Of a stretch of DNA of 15,278 bases, positions 1 through 6,875 are shown piece after piece. Each line of letters opens with the position of its first letter. Position 1 is the stretch's first letter. The position numbers and the translations under genes were made by a program. The notes under the pieces are model-generated. The model was given only the letters and a program-made list of their open reading frames with translations. It had not been told where the DNA came from and did not search any database. Source of the stretch: an uncultured Desulfuromonadales bacterium. Its GTDB lineage: Bacteria; Desulfobacterota; Desulfuromonadia; Desulfuromonadales; Geopsychrobacteraceae. Location: positions 1 to 15,278 of the forward strand of contig CAMYNC010000090.1 of assembly GCA_947259685.1 (NCBI GenBank), written 5' to 3'.

Positions 1-780
1 TACCGCTGGAACTGGGCGGTGATTCCGCAATACCTGCTGCGCTTCGATGCTGCCGAGGGCTGGGTGCCGAACCTGTTGCTGCAGGGGCTGTTGACCACCA
101 TTCGGCTGAGCTTCTGGAGTCTATTGCTGGCGCTGCCGATCGGCTTGTTGGCTGGCCTGCTGCGCACCAGCGAACACCTTTTCCATCAGTTGCTCGGTGG
201 CAGCTTTGTCGCCCTGCTACGCAACCTGCCGCCGCTGGTGCTGGTGTTGATCGGTTACTTTTTTATCAGTGATCAGCTGTTGCCGTTGCTGCAGATTCCA
301 GAACTGTTGCGGCAACTGCCGGCCGAACTGCAGCGGCTGTTGGGATTTGTGCTGGCACCGGCCGATCAGCTGGAAGCCTTTGTCGCCGCGGTGTTCACCC
401 TGGCGCTGTTCGAAGGGGCCTATATCGGGGAGATTGTCCGCGCCGGCATCAACTCCATCGAAGCTGGCCAGTGGCAGGCCGCTCAAGCCCTTGGACTGCG
501 TCGCTGGCAACTGTTGCGACATATCATTCTGCCGCAGGCCTTTCAGAAGATGATTCCGCCGCTGACCGGCCAGGCGATTTCCACCATCAAAGATTCGGCC
601 ATCGTTTCGGTCATCTCGATTCAGGAACTGACCTTCCAGGGAATGGAATTGATGGCTGCCACCTACCTGACTTTTGAAGTCTGGATCACCATCACCCTGC
701 TTTATTTTCTGCTCACCTACAGCTGTTCCTGGCTGGCTGGAAAACTTGAAGTGCGGATGCGGCGGGCTTACCAACATTAA
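1..780 (+). CDS. Polar amino-acid ABC transporter permease (3' part, start outside window)
   Basis: Inner-membrane permease subunit of an amino-acid uptake ABC transporter (HisM/GlnP type). The frame is open from base 1 (YRWNW...), and residues before the GTG at 19 already look like the family's N-terminus, so the true start probably lies upstream and 259 residues are visible. Several hydrophobic segments are present, and the region encoded at about 460-545 holds the EAA loop (EAGQWQAAQALGLRR followed by ILPQAF), which docks on the ATPase. The C-terminal part (QAISTIKDSAIVS) is also typical of the family. Stop is TAA at 778-780. The ATPase and binding-protein genes are not in the window and would be expected upstream. 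Substrate cannot be told from the sequence. The next gene is convergent. Confidence 0.9.
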   Translation, partial: YRWNWAVIPQYLLRFDAAEGWVPNLLLQGLLTTIRLSFWSLLLALPIGLLAGLLRTSEHLFHQLLGGSFVALLRNLPPLVLVLIGYFFISDQLLPLLQIPELLRQLPAELQRLLGFVLAPADQLEAFVAAVFTLALFEGAYIGEIVRAGINSIEAGQWQAAQALGLRRWQLLRHIILPQAFQKMIPPLTGQAISTIKDSAIVSVISIQELTFQGMELMAATYLTFEVWITITLLYFLLTYSCSWLAGKLEVRMRRAYQH

Positions 781-825
781 AGTTACTCGGACCGGAGTTT
801 AGGACGTTTACCTGTTTCGCTGAAG

Positions 826-869
826 AAAAACCAAGGGGGCAGAACTCCCTGTGAGTCCCGCCCCCTTGG
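826..869 (-). terminator. Rho-independent terminator of the pentaheme cytochrome gene
   Basis: A perfect 10-bp inverted repeat, CCAAGGGGGC (831-840) and GCCCCCTTGG (860-869), flanks a 19-nt loop. Read on the minus strand, the hairpin is followed by a T run (complement of the A run at 826-830). It lies about 20 bases beyond the stop of the cytochrome gene. On the plus strand there is no T tract after the stem, so it should act mainly on minus-strand transcripts, though it may also block readthrough from the permease. Confidence 0.85.
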
Positions 870-890
870 CTGATGCGTTCGAACGTTTGC

Positions 891-2312
891 CTATAATCTG
901 ACCTTGGTTTGTGCCGCCGCCATTTCAACACTGACCACCGGCGGGAGCACTTCACCGGTCCGCTGGTAAATATCATCCAGAGATTGCTGGGTCATCGAGC
1001 GGTACATCAGCCGTGTCCTGACCTGGTATTCGCCTTGGCCGGGCAAGGTGATACGGTAGGTTTCGCTGTCCATGCCATTGGCGGGGATGCGGCGGTCATA
1101 GCCGATGCTGTGGGCGCGCCAGCTCTTGCCGGTCAGGTTGCCCTCGGCATCACGGAACAGCACCCGGAAGAAGACCGCGTTGGGATCGACATGGTTTTTC
1201 TCATCGACCAGGCCAGAGCTGTAGACCAGCTTGCCGGTGCTGTCGAGCACCTCGACCTGTAGCCACATGATGCGAATATAGGTGGTGCCGGTCGGGATCT
1301 TGTGCCCGGCGCCGACGTTATGCACCTCGACCGTCAATGCCAGAGTCCCGTCAGTTTCGACCTGCTCGGCGACCTTAAGCGTGGCTGCGGCGCGCAAAAA
1401 TTCCCGCGACATTTCCGCCTGCTGATGGTTGCCCAGCTCGTCTTGCACATAGGAGCTGCCGCCGATAAAGCCATGAAAGGCGCGGGTCTCGCGTTTCTTG
1501 CCCATCAATGACGACCGGCCGGGGTTTTTGGCGATACCCGGAGTGGGGGTCATGTGACAATTCTGGCAGGTGATGTTCTGCTTTCCATAGTCGCTGTTCT
1601 TCCAATCATCCCAGGTATCGATGATGTGCACGCCGGTCGCAGGATGGATGACCATGTGGCACGAACCGCAGAACTCGGCCTTAGTGTGCAGCGCCGAATA
1701 TTTCACTTCGTGATAGAGCGAGCGGCCATCGCCGCGGGGGCCGTTTTTCACTTCGCCTGGCTCGGAAACATGCCCCATGTTGAACATCTGCTCAACCCCG
1801 GTCACGGTGTGGCAGAAGTCGCAGGAAATCCCCTGGCGCGAGGTTTCATCGAACTGACTGCCGTCGGCCGGCGGCAGTTGGCCGGTGCGGGCGGCGATCG
1901 GCGCATGGCAGGCACCGCAGAGCAGGTCGGTAGCGCCGTCGGTCTCTTCATGGGCCAGCAGGTAGTCGGGCTGATACCATTTGTCCGTCCAGGCATTGGC
2001 ATGCATGGAGCGCGACCATTCGTCATAGATCTCGGTGTGACAGTCCTTACAGACCTCGGGATTGTCAAAGGCTCCTGGCTCGAACAGTTGAGGCTTCGCG
2101 GATTTACTCTCGACGGCTGCGGCCACTTTTTCAGGATTTTCCGCTTTTGCTTCGGCGGTGGAATCCTGCTGCGGCTTTTCCGCTTTTGTTTCGACAGCAG
2201 CAACCTGCCCGGCTTGTTCCGGAGAGGGTTCAGGCGTAGCGTTGAAAGTTCCGCAGCCCAGGAAAAGAACGCAGGGAAGAGCCATCAGGAAAAACAGGGT
2301 GAAACGTTTCAT
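891..2312 (-). CDS. Pentaheme c-type cytochrome lipoprotein (cytochrome c554-like)
   Basis: A 473-residue exported electron-transfer protein. It starts at the ATG at 2312, behind a strong AAAGGAGG site; an in-frame start 33 codons further upstream would lie in the promoter and precede the signal peptide. Residues 1-20 form a signal peptide ending FLGC (C20), a slightly unusual lipobox suggesting lipid anchoring. Residues 35-80 are a Lys/Glu/Ala/Pro-rich low-complexity linker. Five CXXCH haem sites follow: CKDCH 88-92, CGACH 132-136, CDFCH 164-168, CGSCH 215-219 and CQNCH 249-253. The C-terminal half has no haem site but carries HNVGAGHKIPTGTTYIR (about 331-347), a motif seen in multihaem cytochromes of metal-reducing bacteria, and looks like a beta-rich domain. 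Probable role is periplasmic or outer-membrane electron transfer; the exact partner or substrate is unknown. It is transcribed from its own promoter (2359-2386) and ends before a strong terminator. Confidence 0.88.
   Translation of the reverse strand: MKRFTLFFLMALPCVLFLGCGTFNATPEPSPEQAGQVAAVETKAEKPQQDSTAEAKAENPEKVAAAVESKSAKPQLFEPGAFDNPEVCKDCHTEIYDEWSRSMHANAWTDKWYQPDYLLAHEETDGATDLLCGACHAPIAARTGQLPPADGSQFDETSRQGISCDFCHTVTGVEQMFNMGHVSEPGEVKNGPRGDGRSLYHEVKYSALHTKAEFCGSCHMVIHPATGVHIIDTWDDWKNSDYGKQNITCQNCHMTPTPGIAKNPGRSSLMGKKRETRAFHGFIGGSSYVQDELGNHQQAEMSREFLRAAATLKVAEQVETDGTLALTVEVHNVGAGHKIPTGTTYIRIMWLQVEVLDSTGKLVYSSGLVDEKNHVDPNAVFFRVLFRDAEGNLTGKSWRAHSIGYDRRIPANGMDSETYRITLPGQGEYQVRTRLMYRSMTQQSLDDIYQRTGEVLPPVVSVEMAAAQTKVRL
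2137..2193. repeat. Short direct repeat in the cytochrome linker
   Basis: TTTTCCGCTTTTGCTTCG (2137-2154) recurs at 2176-2193 with a single mismatch. It encodes the repeated linker pieces around AEAKAEN and VETKAEKP. It probably arose by local duplication and sets the length of the flexible tether between the lipid anchor and the haem domain. Confidence 0.6.
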
Positions 2313-2358
2313 ACGACCTCCTTTGTCAGTACTCAAATTGAAAACAAGCAATACCCCT

Positions 2359-2386
2359 AATGTACCGGCGGCATCTGGGTTGTCAA
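2359..2386 (-). promoter_or_regulatory. Sigma70-type promoter of the pentaheme cytochrome gene
   Basis: On the minus strand a perfect TTGACA (-35; plus-strand positions 2381-2386) is followed after 16 bases by TACATT (-10; 2359-2364). The expected start of transcription is near 2352, giving a leader of about 40 bases before the ATG at 2312. The gene therefore need not depend on the upstream gene that ends at 2423. Confidence 0.65.
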
Positions 2387-2389
2387 CCC
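2377..2389. promoter_or_regulatory. 13-bp perfect palindrome overlapping the -35 box (candidate operator)
   Basis: GGGTTGTCAACCC is a perfect inverted repeat (6 bp + 1 + 6 bp) containing the whole -35 hexamer of the cytochrome promoter. A dimeric repressor bound here would block RNA polymerase. The binding protein is unknown and the symmetry could be chance. Confidence 0.4.
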
Positions 2390-2422
2390 CGTCGGATTTT
2401 AAATTCAGCAAGGCAAATGTTC

Positions 2423-3721
2423 CTATTGGTAAAGCGGCAGTTTATTCAGCCGCTCATCGATCAAGCGGACGATTTGGCGATACTCTTGACTGTCGATATC
2501 CTGATACTTTTCGATAAAGCGCCGCTCGTTAAGCCCCTCTTCAAGGTCGCTGAAATCGCTGAAATAGCTTGCCTCAGATTGAGCCTTAACCATAATCCGC
2601 TGAAATTCCCTGGCACTCTCCGGCGAGCGGGTGGCGCGATCGGCGAAGGCCAGGCCGGCGCGGTCGGCGGCCAGATCGATAAAGCTGAAACCGCTGCCTC
2701 CCTGGTTGGAGTCGAGCAACTCCTTGAACTCGCCGACCACAAAGCCGAGCTCGGCATCCGCCAGCAGCTTCAGAGCTGCCGAGACGAGAAAGTGCTGCCT
2801 GAGATCGCGGCGACCGGCCAACACCACATTGGTTCTGTTGGTTTTGGATTGCGGCTGTGCAGAATCGTATAGTTTACCAGTAAATTGCTGTAATTTCTCA
2901 CTGCCCAGGTAGATAGCCAGGGCATAGAGCGCCGCCTGGTTTTCGTCGGTCGGCGAATTCTGTTGTGATTTGCGTTCTGCCAGCTGAAAAAGCGGCGCCA
3001 TATAGCGGGTCAGTGAGAATTGTCCTTCACCCAGATTGAGCTGCCTCATCTCGATCAGCTGCTGATAGTAGAAGGCGATTTTATCCTGGTCGCCAATTTC
3101 ATCATAGTCGTTGCGAAATTCCTGCAAACGGATTCGCAGCTGGTCTTTAAGGCTCACCAGCTCAGCACCTGACGTGAAGCTAAGCGACATCTGGTTGGCG
3201 GTGAAGCCGACCTGCTCAATGGCCCCTAAGGTCCGGCTGCCAAATTGCTCCCCCAAAAATAGGTCGGCCAGGCTTTGCAACAGTTCCAGGGCCAAGGGCC
3301 CGGGAAATTTCAGGCCGCCAAGCTGTAGATCGGCGACCACCAGGCCATTCTCTGATGGCAAAAGAGTGAGAAATAGGTTGATATATTGTTCCAAGGGCAG
3401 AACTTCCGGCAGCTTGACGGTAAAGATCCCATCCAGTCCCTGGTCGGTAACCCGGAATTGCCCGGAAAGGCGTGAGATGCCGCGGTCGAGAAAAGCGATC
3501 ACAGCATTTAGATCGGCTTCGCTGGCTGTCAGGGTGGCCTGCTGCCGGGTTTCCAGGAGTCGCAGGGTCCGTTTAATCAACGCCTTAGTTTTTCGCGCAT
3601 CTTCAGCGTCCGGCGTGGTGGTCTGTATTACCAGTGGCTGGCTCTCGAAAACCTGGCTGAACAGGTAGACCGGGGCCAATATGGCAAGCAATAAAACGAA
3701 CAAAAAGAGTTTTCGCAACAT
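2423..3721 (-). CDS. Membrane-anchored protein of unknown function with a C-terminal YfiM/DUF2279-like motif
   Basis: 432 residues, starting at ATG 3721 with AAGGAG eight bases upstream. Residues 4-22 are one hydrophobic segment (signal anchor), so the rest is probably periplasmic. Residues 40-200 look like a mixed alpha/beta region with hydrophobic repeats. The most distinctive part is about 305-362: RRDLRQHFLVSAALKLL, then GEFKELLD, then GGSGFSFIDLAADRAGLAF. This H...SAAL / KE..D / GFSFxDLAADxxG spacing resembles that of YfiM/DUF2279-type envelope lipoproteins. That is a weak family link from memory, and no function follows from it. The C-terminal 70 residues are charged and helical. It lies upstream of, and co-oriented with, the cytochrome gene, which however has its own promoter 110 bases downstream. 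Confidence 0.8.
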   Translation of the reverse strand: MLRKLFLFVLLLAILAPVYLFSQVFESQPLVIQTTTPDAEDARKTKALIKRTLRLLETRQQATLTASEADLNAVIAFLDRGISRLSGQFRVTDQGLDGIFTVKLPEVLPLEQYINLFLTLLPSENGLVVADLQLGGLKFPGPLALELLQSLADLFLGEQFGSRTLGAIEQVGFTANQMSLSFTSGAELVSLKDQLRIRLQEFRNDYDEIGDQDKIAFYYQQLIEMRQLNLGEGQFSLTRYMAPLFQLAERKSQQNSPTDENQAALYALAIYLGSEKLQQFTGKLYDSAQPQSKTNRTNVVLAGRRDLRQHFLVSAALKLLADAELGFVVGEFKELLDSNQGGSGFSFIDLAADRAGLAFADRATRSPESAREFQRIMVKAQSEASYFSDFSDLEEGLNERRFIEKYQDIDSQEYRQIVRLIDERLNKLPLYQ

Positions 3722-3764
3722 CAGAGGGACTCCTTTTTCATGGTCAAACTGTACCGCTCAGACA

Positions 3765-3792
3765 AATATCTGCTCTCCCCGCTACGGTTCAA
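3765..3792 (-). promoter_or_regulatory. Candidate sigma70 promoter for the 432-residue protein
   Basis: On the minus strand TTGAAC (plus positions 3787-3792), a 16-base spacer and GATATT (3765-3770) form a 4/6 plus 4/6 match to the consensus, about 45 bases before the start codon at 3721. It lies in the divergent region 3722-3861 that also serves the LEA-domain gene. A 7-bp inverted repeat, ATGCTAT (3802-3808) and ATAGCAT (3830-3836), sits between the two genes and could be an operator. No convincing plus-strand -35/-10 pair was found. Confidence 0.4.
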
Positions 3793-3861
3793 CATTCGAC
3801 CATGCTATGCTTAACGCTTGAATCAGGGAATAGCATATATCAATTTATTACGAGGTTTGTC

Positions 3862-4332
3862 ATGCTGAATTTTAAAATGGGTTGTTGGTTGCTGTTGTTG
3901 CTGCTCTTTTCCGGCTGTGCCAGTATCCGCCCTGATTTCGAAGAGCCGACGGTGAATCTGACCAGCTTTCGGGTGATTCCTTCGGAAAGCGCTGTGCCGA
4001 AGTTCGAAATCGGTTTGCATGTGATTAACCCGAATCGCACGGCATTGAAGCTCTATGGTATCTCCTACAACGTTGAGCTGGAGGGGCATCGGGTTTTGAC
4101 CGGAGTCTCCAACGACCTACCGGAGATCGCCGCTTATGGCGAAGGGGATGTGCTCTTGCAGGCCAGTCCTGATCTGTTCAGCACCATCAGCCTGTTTGCC
4201 GACCTGATGAATCAGCCGCGGGAACTGTTCAAATTTAACCTTGAGGCCAAGCTGGATGTCGGCGGCCTGCTGCCACGAATCAAGGTTGTGAAATCGGGAG
4301 AGGTTTCTTTGGCTGGCGGTAAAGGCAACTAG
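3862..4332 (+). CDS. LEA-type 2 (WHy-like) domain lipoprotein
   Basis: A 156-residue envelope lipoprotein. ATG 3862 is preceded by GAGG at six bases; an earlier in-frame ATG at 3802 would place a polar stretch before the signal peptide. Residues 1-19 are a signal peptide with lipobox FSGC (C19). The mature part (EPTVNLTSFRVIP, then EIGLHVINPNRTALKLYGISYNVELEG) has the beta-sandwich pattern of LEA14/WHy proteins: an alternating hydrophobic strand, an N-P-N turn and a Y-x-V-x-L-x-G strand. Such proteins bind or protect other molecules under desiccation or envelope stress; the ligand here is unknown. It is first in a three-gene unit, with the next start one base after its stop. Confidence 0.85.
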   Translation: MLNFKMGCWLLLLLLFSGCASIRPDFEEPTVNLTSFRVIPSESAVPKFEIGLHVINPNRTALKLYGISYNVELEGHRVLTGVSNDLPEIAAYGEGDVLLQASPDLFSTISLFADLMNQPRELFKFNLEAKLDVGGLLPRIKVVKSGEVSLAGGKGN

Positions 4333-4333
4333 A

Positions 4334-4756
4334 GTGCCGTTTCAGACGGGTGCTTCGCCGGTCTGCCCCTGCGGCACTGGCCGGCAATATCAGGATTGTT
4401 GTGCCCCCTATCATCAATCTGGACGATTCCCGGAGACCGCCGAGCAGTTGATGCGCTCACGATATAGCGCCTATGCTCGGCAAAACATTGCTTATCTGGT
4501 AGAGACCACCCATCCGGACAAGCGGGAGAAAATGCTGGCACAACAGGTTGCCGACTGGGCTGAGCAGGTGGAGTTTATCCAGCTTGAGGTGGTGAAGACG
4601 CTGCAGGGCGGAGCTGCTGATAGGCTTGGCAAGGTCGAATTTATCGCTCATTTTAGCCACCAGGGAGAGCGGCGTAGACTGCATGAAATCTCCCGGTTCA
4701 AACGGTTCAAATCGCGTTGGATGTATCTCGATGGAAGCTTTCCGGATGAGGACTGA
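4334..4756 (+). CDS. ychJ: YchJ-family (UPF0225) SEC-C motif protein
   Basis: 140 residues. The start is GTG 4334, one base after the previous stop, with AAAGG about nine bases upstream, so translational coupling is likely. Residues 10-23 carry the SEC-C zinc-binding motif (VCPCGTGRQYQDCC: C11-x-C13-x8-C22-C23). Then comes LMRSRYSAYARQNIAYLVETTHP, the YchJ family signature, followed by an NTF2-like alpha/beta part ending in RWMYLDGSF. Cytoplasmic. In SecA the same zinc motif contacts SecB and ribosomes, but the role of YchJ proteins is not established. Length agrees with the family (about 140-160). Its TGA overlaps the ATG of the next gene. Confidence 0.92.
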   Translation: MPFQTGASPVCPCGTGRQYQDCCAPYHQSGRFPETAEQLMRSRYSAYARQNIAYLVETTHPDKREKMLAQQVADWAEQVEFIQLEVVKTLQGGAADRLGKVEFIAHFSHQGERRRLHEISRFKRFKSRWMYLDGSFPDED

Positions 4757-5220
4757 TGGGAATTGAAATTGAACGAAAATTTCTGCTGAAAAATGCTGAC
4801 TGGCGCCAGGGGGCCCTGGGAACAGTTTTTCGGCAGGGGTACCTGAGCACAGATCCAGAGCGGACCGTTCGGGTGCGGTTGGAAGGGGAGCGGGGCAGGC
4901 TGACCATTAAGGGGAAATCGACCGGCATCAGCCGGGCCGAGTATGAGTATGAGATCCCTCCTGCCGAGGCGACAGAATTGCTCGAGACCCTGTGCCTGCG
5001 GCCGCTGATCGAAAAGACCCGCTACCGGGTTGAGCACGCCGGGCGGGTCTGGGAGATCGACGAATTTCAGGGTGTCAACGCCGGCCTGCTGATCGCTGAG
5101 GTCGAACTGGAATCCGCCACTGCTGAATTCGACCTGCCAGCCTGGATCGGGCAGGAGGTATCCGATGATCCGCGCTATTTCAATGCCAGCCTGGTGGAAC
5201 ATCCTTATGTCGATTGGTAG
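4756..5220 (+). CDS. CYTH-domain protein, probable inorganic triphosphatase
   Basis: 154 residues. The start ATG at 4756 overlaps the previous stop by one base (TGATG). The N-terminal EIERK (E4, E6, K8) is the diagnostic ExExK motif. The tunnel residues follow in the expected order: R39/R41 (VRVR), K52/K54 (IKGK), E63/E65 (YEYE), K87/R89/R91 (KTRYR), D102 (EIDEF) and E115/E117/E119 (AEVELE). All acidic and basic residues of the triphosphate tunnel metalloenzyme fold appear to be present. Small bacterial members of this size hydrolyse tripolyphosphate using Mg2+; class IV adenylate cyclases share the fold, so cyclase activity cannot be excluded. Cytoplasmic and last gene of the operon. Confidence 0.9.
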   Translation: MGIEIERKFLLKNADWRQGALGTVFRQGYLSTDPERTVRVRLEGERGRLTIKGKSTGISRAEYEYEIPPAEATELLETLCLRPLIEKTRYRVEHAGRVWEIDEFQGVNAGLLIAEVELESATAEFDLPAWIGQEVSDDPRYFNASLVEHPYVDW

Positions 5221-5235
5221 CCGGCCATTTTTTTT
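5215..5235 (+). terminator. Weak terminator-like site after the CYTH gene
   Basis: An uninterrupted run of eight T (5228-5235) directly follows a short stem (TGG 5215-5217 with CCA 5225-5227) that overlaps the stop codon. The stem is too short for confidence, but the T8 tract right after the stop of the last operon gene suggests termination here. Confidence 0.3.
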
Positions 5236-5252
5236 GCGGCGCGGCGCGGAAC

Positions 5253-5269
5253 ATATTTTCTGAGAATAT
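5253..5269. promoter_or_regulatory. 17-bp near-perfect palindrome upstream of the lipocytochrome gene
   Basis: ATATTTTC-T-GAGAATAT pairs eight bases on each side around a central T, with one G:T position. It lies in the 178-base gap between the CYTH gene and the lipocytochrome c (start 5399) and could be an operator. The rest of 5221-5398 holds a short inverted repeat (CCCCT/AGGGG, 5345-5360) and no clear promoter. Confidence 0.25.
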
Positions 5270-5398
5270 CAACGGGATTATTTCGGTCTTCGCCAAAACC
5301 CTCATTCCAGAATATGCTCAGATCATCTAAAACGGGAGCCAGGCCCCTATTCAACAGGGGAAGGTTTGCGATCCTCGCTTTCAAGAAAGGCCACTGGT

Positions 5399-5830
5399 AT
5401 GAATAAACCTTGTCTTGTTCTGATTCTGTCATCGGCCCTGCTATCGCTGTTGATTGCCTGTAGCATGACACCAAGAAAAATAACTCGATGGTATACCCCT
5501 GAGCAGGTCTCCAGCGGCCAGCCTCTGTACGCAAGCTACTGTGCAGGCTGTCATGGTGAGAATGGCGAAGGCGCTTCGCATTCGGACACTCCATTGCCTA
5601 ACGGCTCATATCCTCCACAACCTCTCAACGGATCTGGTCATTCCTGGCATCATTCCTTGAACAATTTGGAAGAGACCATTGAAATGGGAGGCAGGCATCC
5701 GGGAGCAACCATGCCCGGTTTTGCAGATGTCCTTTCCCATGAAAAACGCAAAGCCGTGATTGCCGCGTTTCAAAATTTTTGGGACGACCGGACCTACAGA
5801 GGTTGGTTAGAGCGTGGTGGGCTTGACTAA
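5399..5830 (+). CDS. Monoheme class I cytochrome c lipoprotein
   Basis: 143 residues. ATG 5399 with GAAAGG nine bases upstream is chosen because the signal peptide follows at once. Residues 1-21 end in the lipobox LIAC (C21), so the protein should be membrane tethered and exported. One haem site, CAGCH (48-52), is followed by GENGEG, and the distal axial ligand is probably M105 in GATMPGF; PLNGSGHSWHH lies between. This CxxCH...MPGF layout is that of small class I cytochromes c (the c6/cbb3-subunit type). Expected role is single-electron transfer in the periplasm to an unknown oxidase or reductase. It is not closely linked to the upstream operon (178-base gap) and faces the next gene. A hairpin, TGGGCTT/AAGCCCA (5818-5835), covers its stop codon. 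Confidence 0.87.
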   Translation: MNKPCLVLILSSALLSLLIACSMTPRKITRWYTPEQVSSGQPLYASYCAGCHGENGEGASHSDTPLPNGSYPPQPLNGSGHSWHHSLNNLEETIEMGGRHPGATMPGFADVLSHEKRKAVIAAFQNFWDDRTYRGWLERGGLD

Positions 5831-5899
5831 GCCCAACCCGTAGTGGCCAGCGCAATTGTAACGGTGACGACCACCAAAATCAGCCATTATAGCTGTTTT
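5818..5899. terminator. Two candidate hairpins between convergent genes
   Basis: First, TGGGCTT (5818-5824) and AAGCCCA (5829-5835) form a perfect 7-bp stem with a four-base loop across the stop codon of the cytochrome gene, but no T run follows. Second, AAAATCAGC (5876-5884) pairs with GCTGTTTT (5892-5899) around one mismatch, and a T run follows on either strand, so it could serve as a weak bidirectional terminator for the convergent genes. Confidence 0.4.
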
Positions 5900-5925
5900 A
5901 TTCCAACTAAATCAGGGTGTTGAGA

Positions 5926-6570
5926 TCATTGCCAGCTGTCGTCCGAAAAATCGATCAGCAGGGCGCTGGGGATGAAGGTGTCAAGTTCCAGTTGGCGGCG
6001 GCCGAGCTTTCGTTCGGCAAAGGTCCCCAGCAGGTCAAACTCTTTGGAGAAAGTCTCGCGAAAGGGATGGCGTAGCTTAGTCATTAGCAAAGGGTCGCTG
6101 GTGGTAAAGTTGAGGGTGCAGTAATCGTCTGAAAAAGATTCCCCCGAGCAGTCGATGTTCGGCAGCCCGTGCAAACGACAGGTCATCGGGCGATGCTTAT
6201 AGACCAGACAACGGCCATCGTCGGAAAGTAGCGGGCAAGGGGTCAGGTCATCCTCCGGCATTGCTTGCCAGTCATCATGCGGAAGTCGGTTGAGGACGTA
6301 AGGATGTTGAAACTCGGGCCAGATGGATTGGAGTTCGCTGACGCGACTCCGGGTTTTGGTCAAAACCTGTTCTCTGGTTTCTACATCAAGTTGTACAAAG
6401 CCGACCTGCAGCAGGCACGCATCCAACAAACTGATTTCGAACAGGCCCCGACAGCAGGCGGAACAACCCATCCGACAGGCGATCTCATCATCGGTCTGCT
6501 CTATACAAGCAGAAAACCAGCGATCGACACCCTGAAGCAGGGTCTGATATTGATCTAGAAGTTCCTGCAT
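5926..6570 (-). CDS. YkgJ-family cysteine-cluster (CxxxCxxCC) protein
   Basis: 214 residues, cytoplasmic, no signal peptide. The first cluster is CRMGCSACC (C32, C36, C39, C40). The second part has PCPLLSDDGRCLVYKHRPMTC (C112, C121, C131), the hallmark order of the family, with further C141 and C151. Such proteins are thought to chelate zinc or an Fe-S cluster; biochemical roles are mostly unknown. The C-terminal 50 residues lack recognisable motifs. The site upstream of ATG 6570 is poor (no good purine-rich Shine-Dalgarno), so the start is somewhat uncertain, although the helix before the first cluster fits the family. It is monocistronic by position. Confidence 0.85.
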   Translation of the reverse strand: MQELLDQYQTLLQGVDRWFSACIEQTDDEIACRMGCSACCRGLFEISLLDACLLQVGFVQLDVETREQVLTKTRSRVSELQSIWPEFQHPYVLNRLPHDDWQAMPEDDLTPCPLLSDDGRCLVYKHRPMTCRLHGLPNIDCSGESFSDDYCTLNFTTSDPLLMTKLRHPFRETFSKEFDLLGTFAERKLGRRQLELDTFIPSALLIDFSDDSWQ

Positions 6571-6842
6571 GATTGGCGATGATAACCTAACGAAAGAATG
6601 TGGACCTACCCACGAAAAGAGGTCACGGTTAATGGTTTATGGCCGTCCGAAATATAGCAGGTTCCAGTATAAAGTGTTCGATTAATGGGGCAATCCAAGA
6701 AGGCATTCTCGTGAATTCTTCCCACCGAATTTTGCAAAATCGGCCGAAATACTATTCCACATCGTCTAAGTTTTCCATAAGAGCGCTTAGCAGTGCGGAA
6801 CTGCGCGATATGGCTGACCAATGGTGACTGGAACTGTCCTCA
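6571..6842. other. Non-coding gap with an 19-bp near-palindrome
   Basis: Divergent upstream region between the YkgJ-type gene (-) and the riboswitch unit (+). The short open frames here have no ribosome-binding site or recognisable product. The only structure seen is CCGAATTTTGCAAAATCGG (6725-6743), palindromic apart from one extra A. It may be an operator for either flanking unit. Confidence 0.4.
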
Positions 6843-6870
6843 TTGCCTGGTAGTATTGTTGTAGTGCATA
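6843..6870 (+). promoter_or_regulatory. Possible promoter of the riboswitch transcript
   Basis: TTGCCT (6843-6848), a 16-base spacer and TGCATA (6865-6870) would place the transcription start near 6877, exactly where the riboswitch P1 stem begins. The hexamers are weak matches, so the call rests mostly on position. Confidence 0.3.
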
Positions 6871-6875
6871 GTCAT

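Noticed and set aside
1554..2360. Long plus-strand frame opposite the cytochrome gene
   Set aside because: Shadow of the cytochrome reading frame; five CXXCH motifs and a signal peptide establish the minus strand.
2313..2411. Upstream start of the pentaheme cytochrome at 2411
   Set aside because: It would place 33 residues before the signal peptide and over the promoter; ATG 2312 has a near-perfect AAAGGAGG site.
5345..5360. CCCCT/AGGGG hairpin as terminator
   Set aside because: Only five pairs and no T tract on either strand.
5205..5594. Minus-strand open frame of 129 codons across the CYTH-cytochrome gap
   Set aside because: It overlaps the well-supported lipocytochrome and the end of the CYTH gene, and no family or start signal was recognised; a degraded gene cannot be fully excluded for its 3' half.
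6606..6827. Short overlapping open frames on both strands
   Set aside because: No ribosome-binding site, no similarity recognised, composition unlike neighbouring genes.
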